Shown in pieces: positions 11,605 to 23,332 of a stretch of DNA of 64,000 nucleotides. Position 1 is the stretch's first letter. Each line of letters starts with the position of its first letter. The notes below the pieces were generated by a model. It made no database searches and was not told where the DNA came from. It saw only the letters and a list, made by a program, of their open reading frames with translations. The DNA comes from Podospora comata. Taxonomy: Eukaryota > Ascomycota > Sordariomycetes > Sordariales > Podosporaceae. The DNA lies in NCBI GenBank assembly GCA_017354895.1, contig CP071494.1:4030001-4094000 (forward strand). Direction: 5' to 3'. The translations under genes and the position numbers were made by a program.

Positions 11605-14282
11605 ATGACACTCCAACAACCATCATTACTGTTGACCGAAAAGGCTCTGGTGGCCCAATCGATTACACGCCCTAGCGGTAGTTTCAGTCGCCGTAATACT
11701 ACTTCTAATAATACGCCCGCTGGTCGCTCAACCCTCGACGCACTAGACTCACGCCGCAGGGGACCCTCCCGTTCCTGTTCCTCCTCCTCTTCGAAGACTT
11801 CTTTTGTTCTCCCGACTCCCACACATCCTTCCCCCTCGTCACTCGCACATGCAATGGCTTCGTATGCTCCCAGCGCCTCTTCATCCGATATCTCAACGCC
11901 TCGGTCAACATCCCCCTCATCGTCCTCAGTAGCGTCGGCCCGGTCCTCGCACTCATCTATATCTACCTCTAAGCGCATGTCCATCTCGTCTTCGCGCAGA
12001 ATATCCGCCGCCAACCCAATGTCGTCTGTTGACATCGCTGCCATTGAAGAAGCCATGAGAATGGCCAACCTCGACACCCTCCGGGGTTACCAGCAAAAGA
12101 CCTACGGCGAGGTCAAGCAGTTCGCCGAGACGCAGTACCTCTCCCAGAACCAGGCTCTTGGTTACCAGGTCATCAACGAGCCCATGTGGAATAAGGGTGA
12201 GTCAACATTCTTTTCTCTCTTCTCTTGCGCGTCATTCCGTTTAGCAGGGGAAGCGGTGCCAGAGCTTAAATCTTGCACCGTGTCCGAGCAGACCTGCTCC
12301 CGAACCTGTCCGGACCATCTGACTCGAATACCGGCCCCCCCTTCTCCCCTCCCTCTCCCTCCCTCTCTCTAAAGCATCATATCTCCCTACCTCCTCTACT
12401 CCCGGTCTATTATTTCTGAACCTTGATGAGCCTTTGCCTCCATCAATGACCTCCCGCATCCTCCCTTCGTTGCGCACCATGGCAGCTAACATCACGTCCC
12501 TCCGTCAAGGCCTCTCTTTTACCCCAGAGCAGCGCATCGCCAAGAACCTCACCGGTCTTATCCCACACGTCATGGAGGACTCGGGCAAGCAGTGCGAGCG
12601 TGCGCTCAAGATGATCCGGACTCGCCAGACCAACATCGACCGCTATCTCTATCTGTCGTCGCTTAAGTACCAGAACGCCGACCTCTTTTACCGCCTGCTC
12701 ATCGACAATGCGAAGGAGCTCATGCCTCTGGTGTACACTCCCACCATTGGTGACGTGTGTCTTCAGTATTCTACTCTCTACACCCGCCCCGAGGCGCTCT
12801 ACATCTCCATCAAGCAGCGCAAGTCGATAAAGACGATCCTCAAGAACTGGCCATATCCAAATCCCGAGATCTGCGTCGTGACAGACGGGTCTCGCATCCT
12901 GGGCCTGGGCGATCTGGGCGTCAATGGCGTTGGCATTCCGGTAAGTCACGTCGGCAAAAGCTGTGGACGGACGCAGCGGGGTCCCGGTGGGCTGGTTGGC
13001 TAATTTACATGCATCAGATCGGCAAGCTAGCCCTGTACACGGCGGCGGCGGGTATCCACCCGGATAAGACGCTCCCCATCGTTCTCGACTGCGGAACGGC
13101 CAACGAGGCCAACCTCAAGGATCCGCTGTACCTGGGCCTGCGCTCGAAGCGGCCCTCGGTGGCCGAGCAGCAGGAGTTTATGGACGAGTTCATGACCGCC
13201 GCTGCCGAGGTCTATCCAGAAATGGTGGTGCAGTTTGAGGATTTCGAGTCGGAAAAGGCCTTCAACTACCTGGACCGGTATCGGAACAAGTACAAGTGCT
13301 TCAATGACGACATCCAGGGCACTGGCGCTGTTGTTCTCGGAGGGTAAGTTTTGGCCTCGCCGAAGGATCCGCAATTTTTGCTATTGCTAACCTGTTTTGC
13401 AGCTACATTGGTGCCGTGAATCTTTCCGGCGTTCCTCTCGAGGAGCAGCGCCTCGTCTTCATGGGCGCTGGCTCTGCCGGTGTCGGTGTCGCCAAGCAGC
13501 TTGTAGAGTACTACACCAAGCGTGGTCTCTCCGAGCAGGCGGCCAAGGACAAGTTCTGGCTTGTCGACACCAAGGGCCTCGTGACCAAGGACCGCGGTGA
13601 CAAGCTCGCCGAGCACAAGAAGTACTTTGCTCGCGGCGACAACAACGGCCTCCAGTTCAAGTCTCTTGAGGAGGTTATCGAGTACGTCAAGCCAACCGCT
13701 CTTGTTGGCTTGACTGCCACCTTTGGCGTCTTCACCGAGTCTGTCGTCCGCGCCCTCAAGGCTTCTGTGGACGCCGGTGGTCTCGGCCGCAGACCCATTC
13801 TCTTCCCTCTCAGCAACCCCCTCACCAAGGCCGAGTGCACTTTCGAGCAGGCCGTCACCTGGACTGATGGCACCGTCATCTTTGCCTCTGGCTCTCCCTT
13901 TTCTCAGTTCACTATCAAGCTCGGCAGCGACCAGGCCATCACCTACTACCCCAACCAGGGCAACAACGTCTATGTCTTCCCTGGCATCGGCCTCGGCGCC
14001 ATCCTCGCCAAGGCCACCCGTGTCACCGACAACATGATCTACACCTCTGCTGCTGCCCTTGCCGGGTCCCTGAACGCCGAGGAGGTGCACAAGGGTCTGA
14101 TCTACCCCCGCATTGAGCGCGTCCGTGATGCCAGCGTGATTGTTGCCCGCGAGGTGATGAAGGCTGCGCGTCGGGATGGTGTGAGTGCCCTGCCCGAGGA
14201 GCAATGGCTTACCTGGGAGGAGTGGGGTGACCCGGCTCTTGATAAGTATATCAAGGAGCATATTTATGACCCTGCTCTTTAA
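11605..14282 (+). CDS. Malic enzyme (malate dehydrogenase, oxaloacetate-decarboxylating)
   Basis: Converts L-malate to pyruvate and CO2 with reduction of NAD(P). Exons 11605-12196, 12510-12940, 13018-13343 and 13403-14282 give about 742 aa. Family hallmarks: the N-terminal malic domain with YTPTIGDVCLQY and VVTDGSRILGLGDLG, the metal-binding stretch FEDF...FNDDIQGTGAV, and the Rossmann nucleotide site GAGSAGVGVAKQL, followed by LSNPLTKAECTFEQA. The first exon adds roughly 180 residues of Ser/Thr-rich, probably disordered sequence not typical of the family. Intron 1 is 313 nt, long for this window, with a CTAAC branch and an unusual AAG acceptor; that junction restores WNKGLSFTPEQR, matching relatives in spacing. 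Inside this intron an ATG at 12446 is in frame with exon 2. Coenzyme preference and the physiological start cannot be decided from sequence. Confidence 0.93.
12446..12509 (+). other. Candidate alternative first coding exon inside malic-enzyme intron 1
   Basis: ATG 12446 opens a frame that runs without a stop through the intron 3' end into exon 2. The encoded N-terminus (MTSRILPSLRTMAANITSL) is rich in Arg, Ser, Leu and Ala with no acidic residue, like a mitochondrial presequence. A polypyrimidine-rich stretch (12330-12420) lies just upstream and could be either promoter or intron. This is inference from sequence only. Confidence 0.4.
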
Positions 14283-15020
14283 GTGTTTGTTTTTCGGGGA
14301 GGGGCGGGTATTGAAATTGGGAGTCTATAATGACTGGATGAAGCTGGGTTGGGAGAGAGGGAGGTGGGGGAAGGGGGGAATGCATTACTGGCGTTGTTTA
14401 CTTTCAGGGAAGGACTTAGCTTAGCCTTTTTTTTTCTTTTTTTTCTTTTCTGTTTTCTTTGCTTCTGCTTGCCCCTTGGTATGAGCATTGCGGGGATTAT
14501 AATGGGCTTCTTTTTTTTGCGGTTATCTCTTTTTCTAATGAATGATATCCCAACGAAGAGTTGAGGAGACCAAGTTTCACACACACAAGATTTGGTTTTT
14601 GGATGGACTACAATGGATGGCAGAGTGCATGGAAAACGGGAGGTTTCTGAGGCAAGGCAAGACAAGACAAGACAAGATTAAAGTTGTTGGATGTGGCGGT
14701 GTCAAGTGAGCGTGCAAGCGCGGAATAGATAAAAAGAGGGAGGAATCCAAATACATATACTACTTGTTAGAATGAGAATGAAATGGGGGAGAGCGGTTTG
14801 TGCCGAGATTGTCGATGCTTGATAGGAGAGGTGAAGGCTGAATGAATGATTTGGTGTGCAGTTGTTGTTAGCATATGATGTGTTGTTGCAGTTGTGTGTC
14901 TGATTGATGAGCCTATAACCATCACCGCAGTACCCCTTTATAACACCTGAGTGCTGTCCACCCTCTCACGTCAACATTCTCATGAATCTCTCTCTCTCAC
15001 AACACCATCCCATCCCATGG
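14283..15020. other. Convergent 3' region, malic enzyme and 2EXR gene
   Basis: Both flanking genes end here. It contains T-rich tracts at 14427-14520, suitable as polyadenylation-region sequence, and a short GACAA repeat near 14655-14675. No gene seen. Confidence 0.55.
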
Positions 15021-16560
15021 TTAAACCGCCCCCAAAGTCCCCAACCTCCCCCCAAAGTTACCTCCATAAAGCCTCCTAACCTCCACCCCCTTCTCCCCAT
15101 TGTATCCTCCCCCTCCTCCCTCCTCGTTAAACTCATCCATTATGAAAGCATGCAGCAGTTTGATCTTGGGCATTCTTTTCAGTTCCTCCCTGACCCAGCC
15201 GTTTTCCTGCCGGGTGACTTCGCCGTCGTAGAACAGCAGGTCCTCGGAGTCGATGATCTCCGAGAGGGCAAAGGTGAGAGGAAAGAGTTTGGAGCGGTAG
15301 ATGAGCCAGAGCGTCTCGAGGCCTTCGAGCCGGAAGGTGGTGTTGTTGAGGAGGGGGGAGCAGAAGGGGTTTTTGGAGACGAGGGAGTAGTGGTGGGCGG
15401 TCCAGACTTGGTGTGGGGGAGAACCTGGGGGGAAGAGGGAGGCGATGGAGAGGGTGGAGGAGGGGGATTGGAGGCTGTGATGGGGTTAGTTAGCGGATGT
15501 CAGAGAAGGGGTAGTTTAAGGGGTATATAAAGAAGAAAAAAAAAAGCTCACTCAACAAACCTCACCGGCCCCTCCCCGGCAGGAAACAACTCCCTCCCCG
15601 GCCCCATCCCCAACCCCCACTCCCACCCCCCCATCCTCACCCTCACAACATCACACGTGACAACCACCCCGACGGTCTTCAACCGTTCCCACAAGCCCCC
15701 AATCTGAAACCTCCTCACCTGCCTCTCCAACTCCGCCCGATCTTGTGGTTTTCGTATCAAGACTTGTTCGGCAAGCTGCTGTATACCCAGCGGCGGCGGC
15801 AGCTCCCCCTGTCCTACACTACCGACAATCGTAGCCGCAAAAACAGGCCCGACACTCGGCACCTTTAGCCAATCCACCCCGGGGGAAAACCAGGTATGCC
15901 CCGTCACGTACGCCTGCCCATCCATCGTCACGACCTTTGTCTTCACCAACCCCCCATGTTTCAAGCAAACAACCCTGCTCTCATGACAGGTCCCCGCCAA
16001 CGGCGGCGGTGGTAATAAGTTGGTAGTCACCACCGGTCCTGGCAAGGGGTTACTCCCCCCGTTCCCCCCAACCCCCTGATGCCCACCGCCCACCCGTGGT
16101 CTCCAATCCCTCCCGACCCTCCCCTCCTCTCCTTGGGTCACCCCCTCGAAAACACCATGGTACCCCCTCACCCTACCCACCACCTGGCCCCCTCTAGGCA
16201 AATACCCGGCCCTGACCTCCAAAACACGCGGGCAACCCCAAAGGGCAAACTCCCATACTTTCATTCTAACCTCGACCGGCAGTTTCCTAAAGTAAGAAAA
16301 CTTGGGGGCTTGGGTAGAAAGCAAAAGGTGGGAGTGCACACCCCCAATCTCGCGGGTCAGCTGTCTTGAGAGGTCCCGTTTTACGACTGAGAGCTGGGAC
16401 TGGAAACTGGCCTCTAGGCGGCGGTGGGAGGATTGAAGGTCGGAGGAGAGGCGGTGGACTTCTTGGGTGAAGTGGGCGAGGAGTTGTTCCCAGGTTAGGA
16501 GGGGGGGTTCGATCGTAAGAGAGGGGGGGTTGTCATCGGAGGAGGAAGGGTGGTGGTGGT

Positions 16561-16592
<32 letters not shown>

Positions 16593-16627
16593 TGGTGATG
16601 GTTGTGGTGGCTGTGGTGGGTGGCCAT
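15021..16627 (-). CDS. 2EXR-domain protein of unknown function
   Basis: Exons 16627-15552 and 15474-15021 (77-nt intron, GTGAGC donor, CTAAC branch, CACAG acceptor) give about 509 aa. The protein opens with a His/Asn-rich tract (residues 3-26) encoded by CAC and AAC repeats. A helical, possibly coiled segment follows (30-95), then the signature FSYFRKLPVEVRMKVWEFAL near residue 110. That F-x-x-LP-x-E-x-R-x-x-I/V-W pattern is typical of the fungal 2EXR family, whose members are numerous in filamentous ascomycetes and mostly uncharacterised; the name comes from the motif. The C-terminal exon carries HQVWTAHHYSLVSKNPF and TFRLEGLETLWLIY. A Gly/Pro-rich middle is probably disordered. I cannot name a function. 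Confidence 0.8.
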
Positions 16628-17330
16628 TTTTAATGATACGCCGAACGCTGGTGGTGTGAGATGGATGGTTGAAATGTAGAGATATGCTGCTGGAAGAAAA
16701 GGATGGATGGTGTGTTGGTAGGATATGGTTGTGTGACAAACTCCTCCCTCGACTTCGAGATCTCCTTGTCTTATACTCCCACAAATGTCTCGCTACACAA
16801 CCACCTCCCCGCCAAAACCTCCCCGGCTTCAACCCCCCTTACTCACACGAAAACTACTCACATCCGACTAGACACATGCAGACAAAAGGTGACCACTTAC
16901 ACGCATCTAGCCGCATCCACCCCCCCCCCATGCTTGCACATCCTGCGTTGCACACACCCAATCAAATCTCACTCCCACCCACCCTCTTCCCAGCCTTGTT
17001 TTGTCTGATTGGGACCAAAAAAATGCTGTCTTGCTCAAGGGTCCGTACATAAACTGTGGCTACCGACCCCAGTCAATCACTATTATACATGCATACAAAC
17101 TTTGCTGATTTTGTTTTTTTGCGTGTTGATCTCTCCGTCTTCCTCGGAGGTACCCATAATCATGAAAAATAACTCCCCGTGAACCATGATTCCTCAATGT
17201 CCATTACCACTCCCGCCCTTCCCCCCTTAAAAAAACAAAACAGATGCATATTCCCCTCCCTCCATAGAATAAGTCCAGACTCCACAAACATAACCCCCCC
17301 AAAACCCAACCCTCAACTCAACGAGAACTC
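16628..17330. other. Intergenic region upstream of the 2EXR gene
   Basis: Holds the promoter of the 2EXR gene and the 3' flank of the acidic telomeric-OB gene, both on the minus strand. It is C-rich on the plus strand; no gene seen. Confidence 0.5.
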
Positions 17331-20300
17331 CTACTTAGCCTCCCTCATCTTCGTATCCGCCCTCTCCACCCTCCCCCTAGCACCCGAATCCAAACTCCTC
17401 CACCACCCCCTCAGACCAGTCATATACCCCCTATAACCCTCCCAACCCTCCACCGGCGCCCCCTTAACCTGCGGCGCCCCCTCATCAGCATCAAACACCG
17501 CCCAGCTCGACTCCTCCCCCGACCTCAGCCCAAACCCCTTCTTGCTAATCGACTTGACCTGCAGCCTCTGCAGCAAAACCGCATCCCCCACCCTGACAAC
17601 AGGCAGCGACTCCTTGTGCGGTCGGTACAGCTGCACCTCCACAACACTACCCGGCGCGATCGACGGGTCGGTAATGTGAAACGACATGACGTATTCCCTC
17701 GGTCCCTTCTTGGCGCGGACAGGCGTGGTGGGTTCAGAGGTGACAATCGCGGCGACGACGGGGTGCTCGTCCACGTGGTATTTCAGTGAGGTCAAGTTGA
17801 TGCAGTCGGGGAATTCCTGGCGGAGGCGCTTGGTCAGGTCGGCCTTCAAGGCGGCGGTGCTGGTGTTGTTGTCATCGACCAGAGGGGAAGCTGACTTGGT
17901 TTTGGACGGAGAATTCAGCGCATCCTTTGCGAGGCCGACGCTGACATCTCCCTTGGATGGCGAGGCCAGCGCGCCTCTCGCCAATAAAACGCTGAGATCC
18001 CGGTTGGAAGGCAAGTTAAAAGACCCCTTGGGCTCTTCCTCGGCGTCCTGGTTGCTCGACTGTAAGCTGTTCGACCGCCTCCTCGCAAGTCGCGGGCTAA
18101 TTCGTGTTGGCTGCGGCTCCTGTGGCTGTGGGTGCCCTCTCTTGCTCCGTCGCGCTGCTACCGACTGCTGGGCGAGCTTGACGCTCACATCTGGCGAGGA
18201 GGATGATGACGCTGCCATTTCGGGCTGCGGTGACATGTGCTCTTGAGAGGATGGCGTCTGGACCGTGACTTCTTCCTCGGCGCTCTTACAAACAGCTCTG
18301 GTTTGCGTGGGCAGCTCGGAAAGCTCTAGTTGTGCGCTCTTGCCTCTGACTGCCTTGTTCTTGTTCTTATTCCGTTTGCTTGTACGCGTCGCTGCAGCCT
18401 TCCGAACAGGCGCACTCGGGACTGACGCGACTTCTTCCGCATCAGACTCGCCCGCGTTGAAGCTCAAATCTGGCGAGCCAGCACTGTTGTTGCCTGGCTG
18501 CTCTAGAACAACACCCGCGTCAGCCTGCTGGGTTTCTTGTTCCTCCTCGGTATCGTGATCCTCAGGCTCCGCTTGCACCATGCTCTGCAGAGGGGTTGGG
18601 GGCAGCTCTGTCTCCCGCATTGCTTCCTGAAACCCTTGGGCGAATGGCGACAGTTTCTTCTGAGATGCAAAAGAGTTGGTGAGAGGAGGCGAGGCAGGGA
18701 CTTCTTTGCCCATTGCTTCATTGTTGGCTGGTGCAGTTGCACCCTCGACCGGCTCCAGAGACACCACTGCTGGCTTCTCCTCGTCGACAACAGGCACCGG
18801 GACTTCTCCCTCTGCCTCCTTAACAGGCTCCAGATGAACTTCCTCGACAGCATCCGTGTCCTCTTGCTGCTGTGTGTCCTCCAACACCTCTTCCTGTGCT
18901 TCCTCAGTCGCTTCCTGCTCCATAGCAGCATCCTCTACAAGAATCTCAGTTGTCACCTCCATGATAACAGTCTCCTCAACAACCTCCTCAACCACCTCGG
19001 TAATGATCATGCTAGACTCGACCTCTGCTCGTGGCGTCTCTGCTTCCATAGGCGACTCGAAATGCGGCGTTCCCGCATCAAGCATATCAACATCGACGTC
19101 ATCGTCAACCACCGACATGGGTTCGGCCGTGCTGGCTTTCTCGTGGTCGTCTTCGACATCCATCTCGTCGTCATCGGCCTCAACTTGACTCGCAAGTGAC
19201 ATCTTGTCATCTGCCGACTCGGACGCCATACGCTGGTTAGCCTGCTCTTGTTCGAGTTGTTCCAGTACCATGTCGTCATAGAAATCCTCGAGTTCCCTGT
19301 CGAAGTCCCCGGGGGGCACATCGTCAGCCATGTCAATTTCGTCATTCTCATCTTCCGAAGGGATATAATCAGCATCGTGTTCATGCTCGGATTCATTATC
19401 AACGTCGAATTGGCCGGCCGACTCGGCAGCAGTGACATCTGGCCGCTCAAGTTCCGATTTGGCTGCGGCATCTGACTGGTCGACCTTTGGTTCAACCTCC
19501 TCAGCTTCGTTTGTAGCAGTAGCAGCCGGCTCTTCAGCCTCGGATTCCTTATCTTCCGACTCTGAAGCGGCAGCCTTCTCGGGAGAGGCGGCCACCGGTT
19601 CAGCCTCGGATGCCTTATCCTCCGACTCTGAAACAGCAGCAACCTTGGGCGGTTCAATCTCAAGTTCAGACTCGGAACCAGACACCTCATCCGTGTCTTC
19701 AGGTGCCGACATGACAAAGGAATCTTCCTTGTTGGTAGGCTTAGTAGCGGGTGCGCGTGCTTGCTCGTCGTGCCCATCAGCTTGGTGAACAGCAAAGTCA
19801 ACCACATGGGTCTGGCCACCAGCAACCGCAGGGGCCTCGTCTTCGGCCTCGTTGGCTGCTTCCTTGGGCTTCGAAACCTCATCCTTGAGCGCTGTAGCCT
19901 CATGCTCGCCATCCAAAGCCTCATCTCTGGCTGAAGCCCCATCCCTTGGTTGTGGCGCTTCACCTCCACGGCCCGAGGTTTCCTCTTCAGGCTCTTCATC
20001 TTCGTCGGAAGCCTCTTCCGCCGTGTGGTCTTCAGCTTCGTCTTCATCTTCATCTTCATCAACAGAAGCTTCCTCCACCTTGAGATCTCCAACTTCGTCT
20101 TCAGATGCTGATTCATACTCCACTCCAGCCCCTCCAACCTCCGAGACCTCCTCTTCAGCATCCGGCATCTCCTCCTCAGAATCATAGACATCCTCCTCAA
20201 GTTCCTGATCCTCCTCCTCAGATCCCTCCTCGTCCTCTTCAGAGTCCTTAGCTGCTTCAGATGCCTTAGCTTCCTCAGATTCCTCAACCTCCTCAGAAAG

Positions 20301-22743
20301 ACCCGGATCAACCTGATCAGAACCAATCCCCGGGCTCTTACGAGTCTCCTGCGTCGGTTCAGCAGCCGGAGATGCCTTGGGCGCAGGCATAGGCACGTCA
20401 TCATCCTCAGAGTCCGAAAGCAAGCTAATCACCATCGGCCCCTTCGGATTCGCCTGCGGCAGCACCCTCCCGGTATAAACTGGCTTAGCCGCCGGAGCCT
20501 CCTCATAATCATCATACTCATTCCCCTCCTCCTCATCATCATACTCCTCTTCATCGTCCTCCTGGTCCTCAGACAAATCTTTGAATCCTTTAAACTCCGA
20601 CTCATCCAACACCCCAGCATCACCATACCGATCAACAATCTCCTGATGAACCTCCTCTTCCTGTTCAGATAGACCCTCATCATCATCCGAGGGCTCAACG
20701 TAGTTTCGCTGGTCGTAATCGCCTTCTTCGATGGGCTCACCATACGCGTACTCATCTTGGAAGGCATCCTGATCCTCCTCATCGTCTACACCAACGGCGT
20801 CTTCCTCAAGTGAGTCATCACCCTCTCCATAGCCACGAGCTTCCTGAGTAGCAAGTCCACCATCCGCAAACTGGCCTTGCAACCCGCCATTCCCATAGCT
20901 AGCAAACCCATCCGGCAATGCGTTAGGAGTAACATGAGCAGCGTGGAGAGCCGCATCGCCAGGAGGCATCCGGGTGCCCTCCTCCAGAGCGTCATCACGA
21001 AAGTGGCCGCCCTCGGTTTGGTTGTAGCGCGGGGATTCTGTAGTAACCGTCCACTGATTGTTATCAAAGTTCTCCGCCATGGGAGGCTGTTGAATGGGCA
21101 GATCTTGAGTGTCGGCCGACGCAAAATAGTTGTTGATATGCACACCAGACGGCGCGTCATCAAGATACGAATCAGGATATGCCTCGTTCTTATCAAAGCC
21201 AGTGGCCCCATGGAAATGTTGATCGTGAGCATCCGGAGGGGGTGCGGTATGTGGAATGTGAGAAAACCCGAATCTAACTTGGTCTGCTATGCTTGAAGGT
21301 GACTGGATCCGGGCGGGCGGGCCAGTGCCAAACATGGAGAAACCAGGAGTCTTGGGGGTGCCAAAAAGTGAGCTACTAGCAAACGTATCCGTGGCAGGCT
21401 TTTGGGCGGCATCAAGTTTGGGCATGTCCGTGTTGGCATTGGCAGCCGGGGGACCGGATCGGCTTTCAGTGGGCTTTCCAGAAGCCTGGTCATGTTGGGG
21501 GGTAGCAGGGGGCAATTCTGGCATCGTGAGAGCTGGCTGCTCCTGAGCAACAGGTGACCTTTTCTCCTGCTGCGCTTGGGCAAGCCTGGGATGCTCCTCG
21601 GAAGCCGGTGACTTCTGTGCCTGCTGCGCATGAGCAAGCGCTGCTTGGCTAAGCACGTCCATGGCGCTCTCTGTACGCACTGGGGGTGTCTGCACTGGCT
21701 TTGTCCGTACCGGCTCCGTCTCCATCGGCACCGTTTGCGCTGCCTCGACCCGTGTTGACTCGGGCTGTACTGGCTCTGTTTGCACCGGTTCAGTTTGCAC
21801 CGCCTCGTCCGTGGGCTCGGTCATTTCAATATCGACTGTCTGGACTCCCTCATCCAGCATTTCCTTTTGTGGCGAAGGCTGCGGGGACGTTTTCTCGGTC
21901 ACATCTTCGTCCACAGACTCCTCAGCCGGCGACTGAGGTTCAGGGCTAGGTGACTGGCTGGTATAGCGCCACGCACTGCTGTCGCGGCCAAACCGAGTTC
22001 GTTTGCGACCCTTGCCCTTGACTCCTCCGTCTTCCTCGAAAGGGTCAAACCCATCCTCGAACAGCGCACCGTACGACAGTCGCTGCCGTTTGATGAGTGC
22101 TGGGGATGCATATTCGTTCTCGGCAACTTCGAAAAATTTGCGGATTGTAGGGACGTGTTCGGGTGGTTCTTCGGGCTCAGGTGTCGACAGTCGAGGTGCT
22201 GTCGCAAGCGGAGCCGGGGGTCGAGGCGAGGCCTCGGTCTCGAGTTCGGGATGGTCGATGTTCAAGTGTCTGAGCTGGTTTGTTTCGCCAGATTTTATCT
22301 ATAGAAAGCTGTTAGATGGGTTGTGAGTCAGCGAGCAAGCGTCATGGCCGCACCTGCAAGACAAACTTCTCGTCGAACTGCAATTGCCATTCCACTCTGG
22401 AGCCAGGGATGCCGCCTGGCGATGTGTCCTTTGTCCATGTTACTTCCTCTAGAGAGAAGAGTAGCTCATCACCGGCTCCTAGACCACATTTTGAAAGAAT
22501 CCTTGCGCTGGGACCATGGAGCTCGATGCGAACTTGACCTCGAGCACGACGCAGTCGTACATCGGGCTCTGCCAGCAAGAAAGCAAAGGTCTCGGTGACC
22601 GAGTTGTAGGGCCAGGTAATGCCAACTTCGCCTCGCACGGTTCGCGATGGTTGATCTGGCAAATCGGGGCCAAGTTGGGCAATGGGTGTTGCGAGTTTGG
22701 TCGCCAAAAGCGCAGCGACGTTTCCGTCTTCAGCCATCTCCAT
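17331..22743 (-). CDS. Very large acidic protein with a C-terminal POT1/Cdc13-like (Telo_bind) OB fold
   Basis: Exons 22743-22354 and 22298-17331 (55-nt intron, TCTAAC branch, TATAG acceptor, GTGCGG donor) give about 1785 aa. Residues 30-145 look like a beta-rich, possibly OB-like domain. About 1450 residues of low-complexity sequence follow, dominated by Glu, Asp, Ser, Ala and Pro, with degenerate TEPVQ-type repeats near residues 285-350. The last ~180 residues form a folded domain with YVMSFHITDPSI, VEVQLYRPHKESLPVVRVGD and RSGEESSWAVFD, the pattern of the telomeric single-strand DNA-binding POT1/Cdc13 OB fold. Known members bind the G-rich telomere overhang in shelterin or CST complexes. 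The architecture fits a Cdc13/CTC1-like or Pot1-paralogue role, but which of these is not decidable from sequence alone. It is divergent to the FMO gene. Confidence 0.78.
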
Positions 22744-22790
22744 GTTGGATAGAGCGCTGTGTCGATGATGTGAACGCGGTCGGGTTCAAA

Positions 22791-23099
22791 TTACTGAGAG
22801 CGCGTCATTTCCGGGTAAGCCAGGAGGTACGGGGAGACATGTAAAGAAGTTTCAATGTTTTGGCGACGGTTGATGAACAGAGAGGCAAGTTGTGCAGCCT
22901 CACAAAGCTGCTGCTCTTGGGTTGAGTTGCTCTTTGGGAGAGCTCCTTCAACTTTCTTGAGGTTCTGTCGCGCGAATGACGGCAGCGGGAAACCAGTGAC
23001 GTTTCCATTGGTAGGTTCCAGCCTTGGAGAAGCTTTACAGTGGGTCCTGCCTGGGAGCTGGGGCATGCTCCACCGCCTGAAAACGGAAGGCGGTGTCAT
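22791..23099 (-). CDS. Small hypothetical ORF in the divergent promoter region
   Basis: An uninterrupted frame of 102 codons from ATG 23099 to a TAA at 22791. It has ordinary, non-repetitive composition, a basic N-terminus (FRRWSMPQLPGRTH) and a helical middle (EQQLCEAAQLASLFINRRQN), which would suit a small mitochondrial protein. I do not recognise a family. It lies 48 bp upstream of the start of the telomeric-OB gene on the same strand, so it could also be its 5' UTR read in frame by chance. Confidence is low. Confidence 0.3.
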   Translation of the reverse strand: MTPPSVFRRWSMPQLPGRTHCKASPRLEPTNGNVTGFPLPSFARQNLKKVEGALPKSNSTQEQQLCEAAQLASLFINRRQNIETSLHVSPYLLAYPEMTRSQ

Positions 23100-23332
23100 C
23101 TTGAGAGCCTTGGCAGTTTCGGGAGCTTGGGTCAGCCTGTAATTTCGTATTCGAAGCACGTAATCAGTGTATGCAATGGTAACGACTTGATGATCAGTCA
23201 ATGAATGGTTTCGACTGACAACCACCTCTCTTTTTCCCTCCAGTTTGTATACTTTGTTTTCAAGAATCTTTTGACGCCGAAGATTCCGTCTATCTATCAT
23301 ATTCGACTTCTGAACCACAGATCCTCTCCAAC

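Noticed and set aside
11553-12077. Acidic minus-strand frame antisense to the malic-enzyme first exon
   Set aside because: It is the reverse reading of the Ser-codon-rich leader and mirrors its bias.
18265-20404. Long Ser-rich plus-strand and Arg-rich minus-strand frames
   Set aside because: Shadows of the acidic repeats of the telomeric-OB gene in other frames.
22770-22800. B-box-like GGGTTCAAATTAC suggesting a tRNA
   Set aside because: No matching A-box, acceptor stem or T-loop stem could be drawn around it.
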